From positions 40,979 through 104,978 of the forward strand of contig JAXIVJ010002696.1 in the NCBI GenBank assembly GCA_036785665.1: DNA of 64,000 nt, read 5' to 3'. Shown in pieces: positions 22,430 to 34,455 of this stretch (the first letter of the stretch is position 1; each line of letters opens with the position of its first letter). Source of the stretch: Chirona hameri (lineage: Eukaryota > Arthropoda > Thecostraca > Balanomorpha > Balanidae). A model generated the notes under the pieces. The model worked only from the letters and a program-made list of their open reading frames with translations, did no database searches and was not told the origin of the DNA. The translations under genes were made by a program, and so were the position numbers.

Positions 22430-22745
22430 CCATTGCGGCTCAGTTGGGCGCGGAATCCGGCGGTCAAGGCCGCCACCACACCGTCATCGCGCAGGGTAGT
22501 CGGGTCCGGGTGGATGACGCCCAGGTGCCGGAGGCGAGCTCTGACCAGGGCGGGGCACCGCTGCAGCACGTGCCGCGGTGTGTCCGCTTCTTCTCTGTAT
22601 AGCCGGCACAGGGCGGCGGGACATCCCTCGGCGCTGCACTGCCCTCAGCCGAGCGTAGGTCGGCGGCCGATCCGGTGGAGGTACTGCTCCGAGTCGCTCC
22701 AGTGCCCGGCTCGGAGCTGCCGGATGTCCACCGTAGCGAGACGGT
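22430..22745 (-). pseudogene. LINE C-terminal zinc-knuckle fragment
   Basis: The - strand reads VDIRQLRAGHWSDSEQYLHR, an in-frame TGA, then CSAEGCPAAL, EEADTPRHVLQRCPAL and further sequence to AGFRAQLSR. The C-x4-C..H-x4-C spacing and the RQLRAGH lead-in are typical of the region after the RT in R1/I-type LINEs. The element is degenerate and only its tail is visible. Confidence 0.65.
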
Positions 22746-22794
22746 CGCCGTCGCCGACCGGGCCCGCTGGCGGGTTTCATGATCCTTGTACCGC

Positions 22795-22841
22795 CCGCCA
22801 GGCCATGCTCGCTGCCAGGTGGGGCGAGCATGGCCTGGCGG
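22795..22841. repeat. perfect 18-bp stem hairpin
   Basis: CCGCCAGGCCATGCTCGC (22795-22812) is exactly complementary to 22824-22841 across an 11-nt loop. The stem is very stable and could act at RNA or DNA level. No gene context is known. Confidence 0.8.
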
Positions 22842-23214
22842 ATCGGGAGACGGCCTTCTGGGTGGTGGCGACGTCGATGGGCGTGTATTGTTGGAGGAGG
22901 GCGCTGGCCTCCTTTGCGAAGACGTCCGCTCACTCTCGCCAGCGGCGGCGGCCGGGCTACGGAAGGACAGCGGCGGGGCGGCGGAAGACGACGCCATGGC
23001 AGCGACAGGGCAGCGGCAGGGCGGCGGAAGAAGACGCCAGGACAGCGGTCTGTATGCGGTCGCGCAGCGGCCGTTTAGCGACAGATGGTGACAGGTCAGC
23101 AATGACTTGGAGCTCCGCCAGATCACTCGGAGCTCCGGCTGTGCTGGCGAACCTGATTCGCTGCTCTTTCCTGTGCCTTGATCTCAGCGCGAGCGGCATT
23201 CAACTACCTGAGCC

Positions 23215-23695
23215 GCAGGTGGAGGCGACACTGCCACCCGAGTCCGGCACGCCTCCACTGCCACCAGAGTCCGGCACGCATCCACTGCCACCAGAGTCCG
23301 GCACGCCTCCACTGCCTCCAGAGTCCGGCACGCCTCCACTGCCGACGGAGTCCAGCACGCCTCCACTGGCACCAGAGTCCGGTACGCCTCCACTGCCACC
23401 AGAGTCCGGCACGCATCCACTGCCGACGGAGTCCAGCACGCCTCCACTGCCGACGGAGTCCAGCACGCCTCCACTGCCTACGGAGTCCAGCACGCCTCCA
23501 CTGCCACCTGAGTCCGGCCACGACTCCACTGCTACCAGAGACCGGCGTGACTCCACTGCCACCAGTCCGGCACGCCTCCACTGCCTCCAGAGTCCGGCAC
23601 GCCTCCACTGACACCAGAGTCCGGCACGCCTCCACTGTCGACGGAGTCCAGCACGCCTCCACTGACACCAGAGTCCGGCACGCCTCCACTGAGTT
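23215..23695. repeat. 27-bp minisatellite
   Basis: About 17 copies of a 27-bp unit with core GAGTCCGGCACGCCTCCACT. Second- and third-place variants such as GCCGACGGAGTCCAGC cluster in the middle. The PPESGTPPL frame on + is open, but nothing else supports a protein. Confidence 0.93.
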
Positions 23696-23936
23696 GTCTG
23701 TCTTCCTGTAGATATGCAACACATTGGTAAATAAATGCAGGGATGTAGCTATATGCACTAATTTAAATATGGTGTGACAAAACATATCACCTTTCTTTGA
23801 CACCTCCAATTATAAGCTATTAAACTGCATCAAATTTGTATTGTGTGTGACACACAAACAAATATTTATTGAATTGGCAAACACCAATCTCTTCCAAGAC
23901 AATCAATACATATTACATACTATGTCAAAATTCATG

Positions 23937-24827
23937 TTAACCCTCGCCCTACTGGAGGTTTTTCACCTTCGCCCTACGGGGGTCCTAAAAGGACCCCCGG
24001 TTAACTTCCAAACCAAGCAACATAGAGCAAAGCGGTAAGAACCAGCATGTTGCCTGTCATGTTTGTAATCTAACGGTATGCATTTTTTAGGTTTCGGGTC
24101 AACGAGTGACCTTCCAGGTCAAGTGAATGACCTCGATCGACCACGTCCAGAACAGCGATTTTGCTCTGTCAGAAAACCTAAAAATTAAAAATTGGTAAAT
24201 GTCAATAAAATGCATGTTCCTAGACCAGTTTTGTCTCAGAAATACAGAAAAGATAATAATTTGTTCGTATCTGGTAAAAAAAGTCCAAAAAGTTATTTTA
24301 AAAAATGACAAGAGTTTCTTACACTTATGGAGCCATCACTCAGTCAAAAATAGAAATATTGCTTTGAAATTTGGTTTGGGTATTGTCCATACTCAGTTAT
24401 CTCACATATATTCCGGTTTTTCTAACATCTTTGAAAATTTTGATTTGTGGTGATTTGAAGACAAAAATCATTTAATATTTATTTTAGGGGGTCAAAACAC
24501 CAAAAAAAAATCGGAAATCCGAGATTGCCATTTTAAAGAGAATTACATTTTATATCTTTGGTGAATTGCGTTTGCAATTTGCTTCAAAACTCTGTTTTCT
24601 ACGATTTTTCAAATATTTATCGTTTTTCCACCAACATGACGTCATCAAAACATGATATCTCCCAATCTACTTAACCAATTTCAATTAAATTTGTACAGCA
24701 TACATATAATTGTTGTAAACTCAGCTACTGAAAATTTCAGAAAGATACGCCGCATGTGTAAAACATTATTCAAGAAAACCTAAGGGGGGGGGGGCAGTCA
24801 GCCCCCTTCCCCTAGGGCGAGGGTTAA
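23937..24827. mobile_element. piggyBac-like MITE, TTAA-flanked
   Basis: The ends are TTAACCCTCGCCCTA at 23937 and TAGGGCGAGGGTTAA at 24813-24827, with a G run just inside the right end. TTAA duplication plus a tip starting CCC is the piggyBac signature. The 891-bp body has no transposase. Its internal AGCCATCACTCAGTCAAAAA region is shared with 13190 and 63138. Confidence 0.78.
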
Positions 24828-25148
24828 GATATGCATCTGAACCACATAGATATGCACCAGACAATCAGCTCATCCAGACAATCAGCTCAATCTTTCAATT
24901 ATATAACTAAATTTGACATCTATGATCCTAGCATTCTGCTGCCTTGATGCTAAGTGATAGATGGTACACAGGAAACATTGAAAAGCTTACAAGTACTAAC
25001 TGTACATTAATTCATGCAAATGTCAATAAAAAGTAGTGTGTAAAATAAGCATGACAAACAATGGTAAAGGTACATTATATATGCAGGCAATAATTAACCA
25101 AGCACCCAAGCAAGTACTTAAAAGAATGGAAGATGCAAACTATCTTAC
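24828..25148. other. AT-rich spacer, no gene
   Basis: It contains a short direct repeat ACAATCAGCTCATCCAG/ACAATCAGCTCA near 24860. Nothing else is supported. Confidence 0.4.
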
Positions 25149-25500
25149 TGATGCTGATGCCACAAGTGTAATACCTTGAGATGGATGCTGGAAGATTTTT
25201 AGAAGGTATTGCATCAATTCTGAGCTTCAGTTTGGTGTCAGGAACTAAAGTTATCTGTATTATATGATGCATCATAATCTTCCTCCACAAAGTGCTCAGA
25301 GCAGACAGAAGAATTTTCGCCATTAAACAAGTCTGCCCTGGCACACTTGTGCACCCATGCTGCCCAGATCATCTTCTCTTTAGGAAAGCGAAAGAAAGCG
25401 AGATCCATTTCCTTGCGCTTATGCTTCTTGCCAGCCCACGATCCACAGGTTGACATAGAACAATGTGACAGCATGTTTAACTTGTGGACTGTGGTGTAAT
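25149..25500 (-). pseudogene. THAP zinc-finger exon with frameshift
   Basis: The acceptor is CCCTTTTCAG|A at 25500 and the donor is ATCA|GTAAGA at 25149. MLSHCSMSTCGSW, LAFFRFPKEKMIWAAW and VCSEHF form the C2CH THAP pattern (C-x4-C..W..C-x2-H), a sequence-specific DNA-binding domain. After EEDYDASYNTDNF the frame stops, but another frame continues with LVPDTKLKLRIDAIPS, the usual end of a THAP domain. One indel near 25250 therefore breaks it, or the assembly has an error there. Other exons were not found. It could be a host THAP gene or the N-terminus of a P-type transposase. Confidence 0.75.
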
Positions 25501-26780
25501 CTGAAAAGGGACAAAAAAATGCATCCACAATTACAATTTAGATAACTAGATACAACCATAATTATCAATATCTTAAGGGTAAACAACCTACTATCAAGTA
25601 TCCATTCAAGGGTTTCCACTTTCCATCCATCACAGCTAGTAACCTACCTACCTATTGTCTCACATAAGACTGGGAAACCAATCTGGTAGATACCTATAGA
25701 TTGTACAGAAATTGAACAGAACGCATTGGCCAGTTATTATATTTATAAACCAGTGAGTGCATCTTGTGAAAAGTTAAAGTATGGTCAAACATTAAGATAA
25801 GTCGAACCATGGTGAGAAATGTACCAATCTCTTTCACATCCTGATCAACATCACATTAGTCTTCGGTTCGGGAGGCACCTTAACTAGTTTTGTCAAAAGG
25901 CAACATCAAAGTTAAGTTCCGGGAGCCAGGATCGTTAAATTACTGTTGAATCATTCCTATCAGATATAAGTAACTGTCAGGATCACATTAAAAAAACAGC
26001 ACCTAAATAAAACATCGCCCAAAGTCCTAGCCAAACCCTACCCAGATTAATCTTACGAATGGCCGCCGTTTTGTTTACGTTTTGAGGCTCCCGGCGCTCG
26101 GTCCAAGTGACGCCCAGTGACGTCACTCAAGGCTAGCAAATCGGGCTTCCCTATGGCCCACAACACAGGTGAAACCCCCTGCGTATAAGTAAGGTAGAAC
26201 CGTCCAGGCATTTTAGTGTAGCATTTAATAACACTAGCGTGACGTCACTGGATACCTGTCGTTCCCGCCTTGGCCGCCGCCGCAGTGACCCCGGCCCGAC
26301 GTGGTGAGAATATTTTGCAATGTAGTTGCGGTCCAAGGCCGTATAAGAGAGGTAGAACCGTCCGGCAATTTTAGCGCCATTTTCGTTTAACATTAGGGTG
26401 ACGTCATTGGTGCCTACACTCCCCTGGCGCCTCACAATACATGGCACGGTGCGCCATCTTGCGGGTGCTGTAGACGGTTACGGCGGTTTGATGATACTTC
26501 CCCTACATCAAAACTGGTTTGAAATGGCGACTATCAGACACATATCGATGTGGCCGTATAATATACTGAATTGCGACTCACAAATTGGTATCAAGCCGCC
26601 CGAACCTCCATCCGCCGCCGGAGCCACCGGAACCGGGCCCGTCCACCCGCCGCTCGAACCGAGGACTGTTCACCCGCCGCCGTAGCTACCTGAACCAGGA
26701 TCGTCTACCCGTCGCCGTTGCGGTCTTTATCGGCGACTGTTCATCCGGCGTAGAAACCGCCTGAATCGGGGACCGTATTC
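25501..26780. other. intergenic with a duplicated repeat
   Basis: About 70 bp around GGTAGAACCGTCC is present twice, at 26184-26255 and 26340-26413, each followed by GTGACGTCA. Related copies lie near 21670 and 56100. No gene is seen. Confidence 0.55.
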
Positions 26781-26784
26781 CGCA

Positions 26785-27265
26785 AGCTTTCACTCTCCTC
26801 AGCCACGCTCCACAGTCCGACAGGGCACAACACAGCCGCCGGTCCTGAGCCGTGGACACGGGACCCCGCGGCTGACACACTACTGAATCCCGCTCCACAG
26901 TCCAGCAGAGCACAACACAGCCGTCAGTCCTCTGAGCCGTGGACACATGACCCCCGCGGCTGTCAGACCGCTCCACAGTCCGACAGCGCACAACACAGCC
27001 GCCAGTCCTCTGAGCCGTGGACACATGACCCCGCGGCTGACAGACCGCTCTACAGTCCCGACAGGGCACAACACAGCCGCCATTCCTCTGAGCCGTGGAC
27101 ACATGACCCCCGCGGCTGACAGACCGCTCCCCAGTCCGACAGGGCACAACACAGCCGCCAGTCCTCTATGAGCCGTGGACACAGGACCCCGCGGCTGACA
27201 GACTACCCAATGCCGCTCCCCAGTCCGACAGAGCACAACACAGCCTCCAGTCCTATGAGCCGTGG
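26785..27265. repeat. 78-bp tandem array
   Basis: Six copies around CACAACACAGCC (26826, 26911, 26989, 27067, 27145, 27234). Spacing is exactly 78 bp for the middle ones and 85-89 bp at the edges. The unit contains GAGCCGTGGACACATGACCC. Confidence 0.88.
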
Positions 27266-27271
27266 ACACAG

Positions 27272-27470
27272 GCTGGCGGCGCGCCGTGTCGCTGCTGCCG
27301 CCGTCTTGGCCTGGTTCAGCCACCTGATCCACATATGCAGACGCGTGGTGACAGCTCATCTGCCGCCCCTCGCATGCTGGCGGATCTGCTTGGCGGCGCG
27401 CCGTGTCGCTGCTGCCGCCGTCTTAGCCTGGTTCAGCCACCTGATTCGCAGATGTAGACGCATGGTGACC
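27272..27470. repeat. 117-bp tandem duplication
   Basis: GGCGGCGCGCCGTGTCGCTG and the following 55 bp appear at about 27275 and again at about 27392. The right copy encodes the last part of the transposase-like remnant on the - strand, so the duplication extends its tail. Confidence 0.75.
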
Positions 27471-27852
27471 AACTTGCGGCGATCCGGCCATCCAGGTTTG
27501 ATCGCTTCATCAGCAGGTCGGCCAACTATGCCCAGCTGCCGATCTGTGTTGCGACCCATCGCCAGGTGGAACAACAGCTCGAATTCCTCCACCACATTCA
27601 TCCACGCTGGCGACGGCACCATCGGGCTGCACAGGCTGACGGCCCGGATCCAGGAAGACGGCTGGATGGCGCCTCGCTCGTTGGCCTCCCGAGTGTCGGG
27701 TCCAGATCTCGACATTTGGCAGCCACGTAACCAGCCACGAACGCCATGGCTTGCTGCGCGAGACGACCCACCCCCGATATCTGCTCAGCCGGGGTGACCG
27801 GTGCCGCTGGCTCCACAGTGACGGGCCCAACGGATCGCTCCAGCTCGTCCAC
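27356..27852 (-). pseudogene. P-element/THAP9-like transposase C-terminal remnant
   Basis: The first frame has AFVAGYVAAKC. The next frame has SSWIRAVSLCSPMVPSPAW, FELLFHLAMG and RRKLVTMRLHLRIRWLNQ. This order, IAGY then a W-I..S..G/P-L-V-P-S block and a final F-x-x-x-R-x-x-x-R-I-x-x-L-N block, follows the C-terminus of P-element/THAP9 transposases. The frames change near 27715, by frameshift or a lost intron. The N-terminal catalytic part is absent, and the gypsy ORF begins 110 bp upstream. Confidence 0.5.
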
Positions 27853-27961
27853 TTCTCTGGACGTCTGGGTCTCGGCTAGGTCCTCGATCTGAAACCACAG
27901 GTATGCATCTTTTAAGCATACTGCATCATTTTAAAGACATGGAGTAAAAGCAGGAACAAAT

Positions 27962-30900
27962 TTGTGTGAGTCTGATCGGTTAGCCGAGTCCTCCGCTAGG
28001 TGGCAGTGCGCCTGCGGGAGAAATACAGTCTTCTCTGAGTCGCCGACGCGTGTGGAGCTGGCGGCTACTACGGACTCGAACATGGCGCAGCCGGCAGGAT
28101 CGGAGGGGATCGACCCCGCCTCAGTGCAACTACCCAGTGACGACGACGAACTCGTGCAGCCGGTAGCGATACCGGCGCCGAGTGTTGCGTCCGCTGCGAT
28201 GGCGAGAGACGCTAAACCCCACCGACTGGAAGTGACTAGTGACCGCGGTGCTTCGTACCGGCTGTGGCGTCAGCGGTGGGACGATTACGCCATGTTGGCT
28301 GGACTGGCTAGCAAGCCACCAGCCCTACAGATGGCGATCCTCCGAACTTGCCTTTCGGATGAGGCAATGACGATCGTGGCGAACTTTGATACGCCAGAGG
28401 TGCAGCGGAATGACCTGTCCGCTGTCCTTATGCACCTGGAATGCTACGCCCGCGGCCAGGTAAACGAAGTCATCCAGCGTCGGACGTTCAACATGTGTGA
28501 ACAACTCGACGGCGAATCATTTGACGACTTCGCCACGCGCTTGCGCGACTTGAGCAGGGACTGCGGATTCTGCGATACCTGCAGAGACTCTCTCATCCGT
28601 GACCGGATTGTGGTTGGTCTGCGTGACCCCGCAACGATTAAGCGTCTGTGCGCGGTACAACTCCTGTCGCTGCAACAGGCCACCCAGATTTGCCGCTCAG
28701 AAGAGGCTGCCGCCCGTGACGTAACAACCATCACCGGCGGCAACGCGGACGCCATCTCCGCCTGTATCACGCAGCCCAACCGCGGCGGCGCCCACCGCCG
28801 GGCCCAGAGCAGCCGCGGCGTCAGATTTCAGTCGCGCAGCCCCACCCCTCCCCGACGCCTGTCGGGGGCCGGTGCACCGCAGACGGGCGTCGCCCCAGCG
28901 CTGCCCGCCGCCTGCCGTAACTGCGGCAACCGCCACAGCCGCTCGGCCCGCTGCCCGGCAGCCGACCGTTCATGCTACAACTGCGGTCGGCACGGCCACA
29001 TCTCCAGATTGTGTCGCAGCCCTCGCCCACCCCACGAGTCGTCGGCCTCCGCCGTTACCCTGGCAACGACCTCCCGTGGATCGGCACCGACAGTTCGAGT
29101 GTCCGTGACTGGGCTGCGGACAGCGGTGATGGAAGCGCTGCCGGACACTGGAGCCGACGTGTCCGTCGCTGGTCTGGACTTCGCCCATCGCATTGGAGAG
29201 ATGAACGACAATCTCCAGCCACCGACGACCCACCCTCGCGCCGTTGACGGACACACGGCCCGTTCTCGTGGCAGTCTGCCAATTCATCTCCGCCTGGGTG
29301 ACGTCACAGTCTCCGACACGGTGCACATCATTCCAGGGGTGCCCTGCCTCCTGCTCTCATGGAAAACCGCTCGGGCCCTCCGTCTGGTACCGACCGACTA
29401 TCCACAGCAGATCGCCACCGTGGTTCTCCCAGCCACGCCGCCGCCCGCACGGCGCCGCCGCCGCGCGCCCGAGTCTCCCCCGCGCGGTCTCCGATGTCAG
29501 CCGACACTCGATCATCGCGCCGCCCCGCCACGGGCGATAACCGCCGCCGCCGCCGCCGCCGAGCCTGGCCGCGGCCAGCTGGCGCCGACGTCACCGCCGA
29601 CGCCGCCGCCGCCGCCGTCGCTGCCGGCCGCGTCGACGACACATGTGCTGCCCCCTGCCACTGTTCGGCAGACTACAGCGCCACCAACCACCACCGGACA
29701 TAAAGCCTCGGTCGAGAGCCCGCTCAACGAGTTTCCAGACGTGCTGGACGGTGTCGTCCGGGCGATGCCGGGGGAAAACTTCAAGATCCACCTTCGAGAG
29801 AACGCCACTCCATTCGCGGTGCGCGCACCGCGACGCATTCCGCTATCCCTCCGTGAGCCACTCCGTCAGGAGTTGGACAAGCTGGAGCAGGACGGCATCA
29901 TCACTTCAGTGGTCGAGCCGACCGACTGGTGCGCCCCAATCGTGGTGGCACCCAAGAAAACCGGTGGCATCCGTCTGTGCGTGGATTTATCCAAGCTCAA
30001 CCAGTCCGTGAAACGGGAGCTGTACCAGTCCAGCACGCCAGCTGAGTGCGTCGCGTCAATCGTGGCATCCGAGGCCCAGTGGTTTAGCGTTTTTGACGCC
30101 GCCAAGGGCTACCACCAGTGCCCTCTGGATGAGTCTTCCCGCCATCTGACGACCTTCATCACACCCTTCGGGAGGTATCAGTACCTCCGTGCGCCGTACG
30201 GCGTCTCGTCCATCAGCGAACATTACAACAGGCGGATGGATGAGTGCTTCATCGACATGGACGGTGTTCAGCGCGTCGTTGATGACGTCATCATCTACAG
30301 CAAGACGAAGTCCGCACACGTCGCCCGGGTCCGCGAGTTCCTGGCTCGATGCCGGGATCGCGGGGTGGCGCTAAACCCGGCGAAGACGCAACACCAGCGG
30401 AAGAAAGTCAAGTTCGCCGGCTTTATCGTGGCAGAAGACGGATATCTGCCCGACCCAACGCTCACTAACGCAATCGCAGCGTTCCCAACACCTCAGACGC
30501 TGACCGAACTCCGCGGCTTCTTCGGCCTCGTCAACCAGGTGGCCCCGTTCTCAGAGGAGACTGCGGAGCACCTGGAACCGCTGCGTCACCTGTTGAGCAC
30601 CAAACGAACCTTCGGTTGGGACAGTTGTCACCAGGTGGCGTTCGAAAAGGCGCGGGCGGCGCTATCATCGGTGCGCACGCTCGCCTTTTTCGACCAAACG
30701 CGGCCCACTCTGCTGTCGACCGACGCGAGCCGTCTGAAGGGGCTCGGGTTCCTGCTTCAGCAGAAGCAGCTGGATGGCACATGGCGTACAGTCCAGGCCG
30801 GCTCCCGGTTCCTGACAGACGCAGAGAGCCGTTACGCCACCATCGAGCTGGAGCTGCTGGCGGTGGCGTGGGGGTGTCACAAGTGCCGCCTCTTCCTCAG

Positions 30901-32584
30901 TGGGCTCCCCGAGTTCGACGTGCTGACCGACCACCGCCCTCTGGTGCCAATCCTCAACTCCAAGAACCTGGATGAGATTGAAAACCCGCGCCTCCAGCGC
31001 CTGCGGCAGAAACTGCTGGTGATGACATTCACTGCTCGGTGGCAGCGCGGCACGGACCATCTGGCAGCCGACGCCCTCTCAAGGTCACCGGTGGACCCGC
31101 CGACAGAGGAGGACGAGCTAGCCGAGGACAGATCGGCCACAACCGTCGCCGCAATCATCACAGGCGAGGCGAGCGAACTCTGCACCGACCTCAGGCTGGA
31201 TGAGGTACGGCGAGCGGCAGACCGGGACGAGGAGGCGCAGATCCTTCTTCAGACCGTGATGGACGGCTTCCCGTCCCAGAAGGCCGACCTTCCCGCGCTC
31301 CTGCGGCCATATTGGCCGGTCCACGACCGCCTCGCTGTCGATGACGGACTGGTCGTGTGTGGTTGCCGGCTCGTCATTCCCCGCCCGATGCGCGCAGCCG
31401 TCCTCGCCGAGCTGCACGCCAGCCATCAGGGAAAAGAAAAGACGAAGAGTCGAGCCCGCCAGATTGTCTTCTGGCCCAACATGAACAACGATATCGAGAA
31501 CATCACCAAGACCTGCCAGCCCTGCCAGAGGGAACTGCCATCGCTGCCGAAAGAGACGCTGCGCACGCACGAGCAGGCCAGCCGCCCATTCCAACACCTC
31601 TGCGCCGACTTCTGTCAACACGCCGGCCAATACTTCCTGGTGGCGGTCGACCCTCTCTCCGGGTGGCTCACAGTCTGCCCGGTCGGCCGACACGCCAGTG
31701 CCTCGACGCTCATCAGGGAACTCCGTGGCATCTTCTGCCTGGCCGGAGCCCCAGAAGTCCTCTGGTCCGACAATGGTCCCCAGTTCACCTCAGCCGCCTT
31801 CCAGGCCTTCCTGAAAAACTGGGCCGTGCTACACCGCACCTCTTCTCCTCACTACGCCCAGTCCAACGGCCGAGCCGAAGCCGCCGTCAAGTTTGCCTCC
31901 AAACTCATCCGCCGCTGCTGGCGTGACGGACACATGAACAGCGACAGCTGGGCGCGGGGAATACTGCAGCACCGAAACACGCCTGGCCCCGACGGCAGGT
32001 CGCCTGCCCAAATCCTTCTCAACTCACCGGCAAGAGACATGCTACCCGCCCACCGGCGCTCGTTTGCCCCCCAGTGGCAGCGGGCAGCCGACGATGCCGA
32101 GCGCGCCGCTGCCGCACGCCAGGAACGCACCCGGACGGCCTACAACCAGCACGCCCGTGACCTGCCTGCTCTCCACATCGGATCGCAAGTCGCCTTGCAG
32201 GATCCGGCGACCGGCACCTGGGACCGTCACGGCGTAATCACCGACGTCGGCCCGCATCGGCGTTACTTCATCCGCCTGCCCAGCGGCCGTGTCCTCACCC
32301 GCAACAGGCGCCACCTCCGCCAACGATACGCCCACGCCCACCCGGACACTGCTGTCACCGTGCCCCTGCCCGGGCCACCCCTGCCAAGGCCTCCCCTGCC
32401 CGGGCCGCCGCCGCCCACCGCCTCTGATGCCGGGCCGGTGCAGCCGCCTCCGCCGCCGCCACTGCAGCCGCCGCCGCTGCAGCCGCTGCCAGCCTGCAAC
32501 GTGGAATGCACCGCTCATCGGACGGTTCGCGTTGTTGGGAGACGGAAAGCCGCGCTATATGACAAAAATGGAGCAATAATTTGA
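27962..32584 (+). mobile_element. Ty3/gypsy gag-pol polyprotein, intact frame
   Basis: The frame has 1540 codons; the likely start is ATG 28082 (MAQPAG). In order it has a gag region, two zinc knuckles (CRNCGNRHSRSARC, and CYNCGRHGHISRLC near residue 338), an aspartic protease (LPDTGADVSVAG near 394), a reverse transcriptase with VVDD at about 774, RNase H (STDAS near 919 and TDHRPL), an integrase HHCC finger (HASHQG..CQPC), and a DD35E core with Asp in SDNGPQF and Glu in NGRAEAA exactly 35 residues later. A Pro-rich tail follows. All catalytic motifs look intact and there is no stop. AATAAA follows at about 32608. No matching pair of LTRs was found in 26-34 kb. Confidence 0.92.
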
Positions 32585-33244
32585 TCAAACCTCATCAAAT
32601 TTTACTTAATAAAAAAGTTAAATTAAAGTTTACGGTATTTCAGCACTGAACACACGAAAACGGCTCAGAAGATGACTGTCATGTTTATCCACAACTCACA
32701 CACATTTGGACAAGCCTATTACTTATTTTTCCTCTACAGAGGAATTTAGAGGTGGATGAAGGTAATTTGACATGTATTATGTTTCTCTTCATCCTGAATT
32801 AATAATAGATAGAATTCAAATAGATCAATGTTAGCATTTCTACCAGAGCTATATCTATACATATGGAACATACCAAGGTCAAAGTGAGTATTTAGATATA
32901 AAGTAGAACCATCAAAGCTGTATCACATTCAGTATACATTAAACAATTCCGCTCGGTTATGAATACGCGATGGCCCCTGAAGCGAGCAGTCTCTTTAGCG
33001 TACTTTACGATATTTATCACCCTGACATCGACAAGTCAAAGTCAAAGTCATGTATTAAGATACATCCACGTTGTGGCTTTTACGTATCCAGTCAGAGTAC
33101 ATGTATAGTGATATCTAAATACAAAAGCACAGTGTAAACACGATAAAAAGCAATACGATCGCGGTCAGTAAAAGAGAACACATTGTACATGGTAGGCCTG
33201 TCATCGCACGGTATGAGGCTTAACCACCAACCATAAGAAAATTG
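32585..33244. other. gypsy 3' flank, no LTR seen
   Basis: AT-rich sequence with AATAAA 24 bp after the stop. I compared it by eye with 27.3-28.08 kb and found no shared long terminal repeat. Confidence 0.45.
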
Positions 33245-33731
33245 AAGCGGTCAATGCAGGTCACATGCTATCCGCACATAGGAAACCGCAACCCCGACTG
33301 CGGGTGTTCACCTTAGACCTTAGAGATGCCAGTGTTCCAGGTTTTCGCCGCTCTAAATGCAAACGCACGCTGGCTGCTCGACAGTTTACACAACGGCAGT
33401 TCCTAGCACTCCTGCCGCAGCAGCTCGGGACTCGCGTAGCGATACATGGGCTCGCCGGACAAACATGGCCCTGATGGCGGGAGGACACTGCTCGGAGTTA
33501 AGCGCTCTGTGCACCTGGATGCGGTCGTGCTGGCGCACCATCTCATCGACTCTCTGCCAGCCAAGCGATACCAGGGCAGGTGTCACATGCTCAAAACGCC
33601 GCACTCCCGTCACCAGCCTGGCCGCGAAGTTGACAGACTTTTGCACTCGGTGCAAGTGACACTGGGCGGCTCCTCCCCAAACGGATAGACAGTATTGGAT
33701 ATGGGGAAATACGTGGGCGTGGATGAGGAGT

Positions 33732-34098
33732 TTAAAGGAAATAGTTCACCTTCAACATGGGTTTTGAACTGAAATAGCAGTTTTGTAGCCCGTGTTGAGA
33801 AATCCTTATCTGGAACTTTTCTTGGCTGAAAAGACTCTCCAGCCGAAGATATTTGACTTTTTGGCGAAGGAATACGGCGCATATATGATGTACCGTACCG
33901 TCTGAAAGTGCCAGCACTGCCATGGAGCATGCGCAGACCAATAACGCACACCATAAAATCAATAATTTACAACCTTCTGTCCTGAATTGGCGCGATGTAG
34001 GAACATTTTTAAACAGAAAAAAAAGAAACTGTATTAAAAAATATAATAAAATCGTGTTCTGAAGAAGAAAAAATCCGAAGGTGAACTATTTCCTTTAA
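33732..34098. mobile_element. TTAA MITE, left copy of a twin
   Basis: Both ends are TTAAAGGAAATAGTTCACC or its complement. The body is about 360 bp without coding. The right TTAA at 34095-34098 is shared with the next copy. Confidence 0.88.
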
Positions 34099-34455
34099 AG
34101 GAAATAGTTCACCTTCGGAAATTTTTCAGAACACGATTTTATTATATTTTTTAATACAGTTTCTTTTTTTCTTTTCAAAAATGGTCCTACATCGCGCCAA
34201 TTCAGGACAAAAGGTCGTAAATTATTAATGTTATGGTGTGCGTTATTGGTCTGCGCATGCGCCCTGGTAGTGCTGGCACTCTCAGACGGTACGGTATATC
34301 ATATATGCGCCGCATTCCTTCGCCAAAAAGTCAAATATCTTCGGCTGGAGTCTTTTCAGCCAAAGGAAAGTTGCAGATAAGGATTTCTCAACACGGGCTA
34401 CAAAACTGCTATTTCAGTTCAAAATCCCATGTTGAAGGTGAACTATTTCCTTTAA
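34095..34455. mobile_element. TTAA MITE, inverted right copy
   Basis: This is a near-identical copy of 33732-34098 in the opposite orientation. Together they make a palindrome of about 720 bp around 34097. It ends in TTAA at 34452-34455. Confidence 0.88.

Noticed and set aside
22433..23611. 392-codon + frame
   Set aside because: It runs antisense to a LINE tail and then through the 27-bp array. Composition alone keeps it open.
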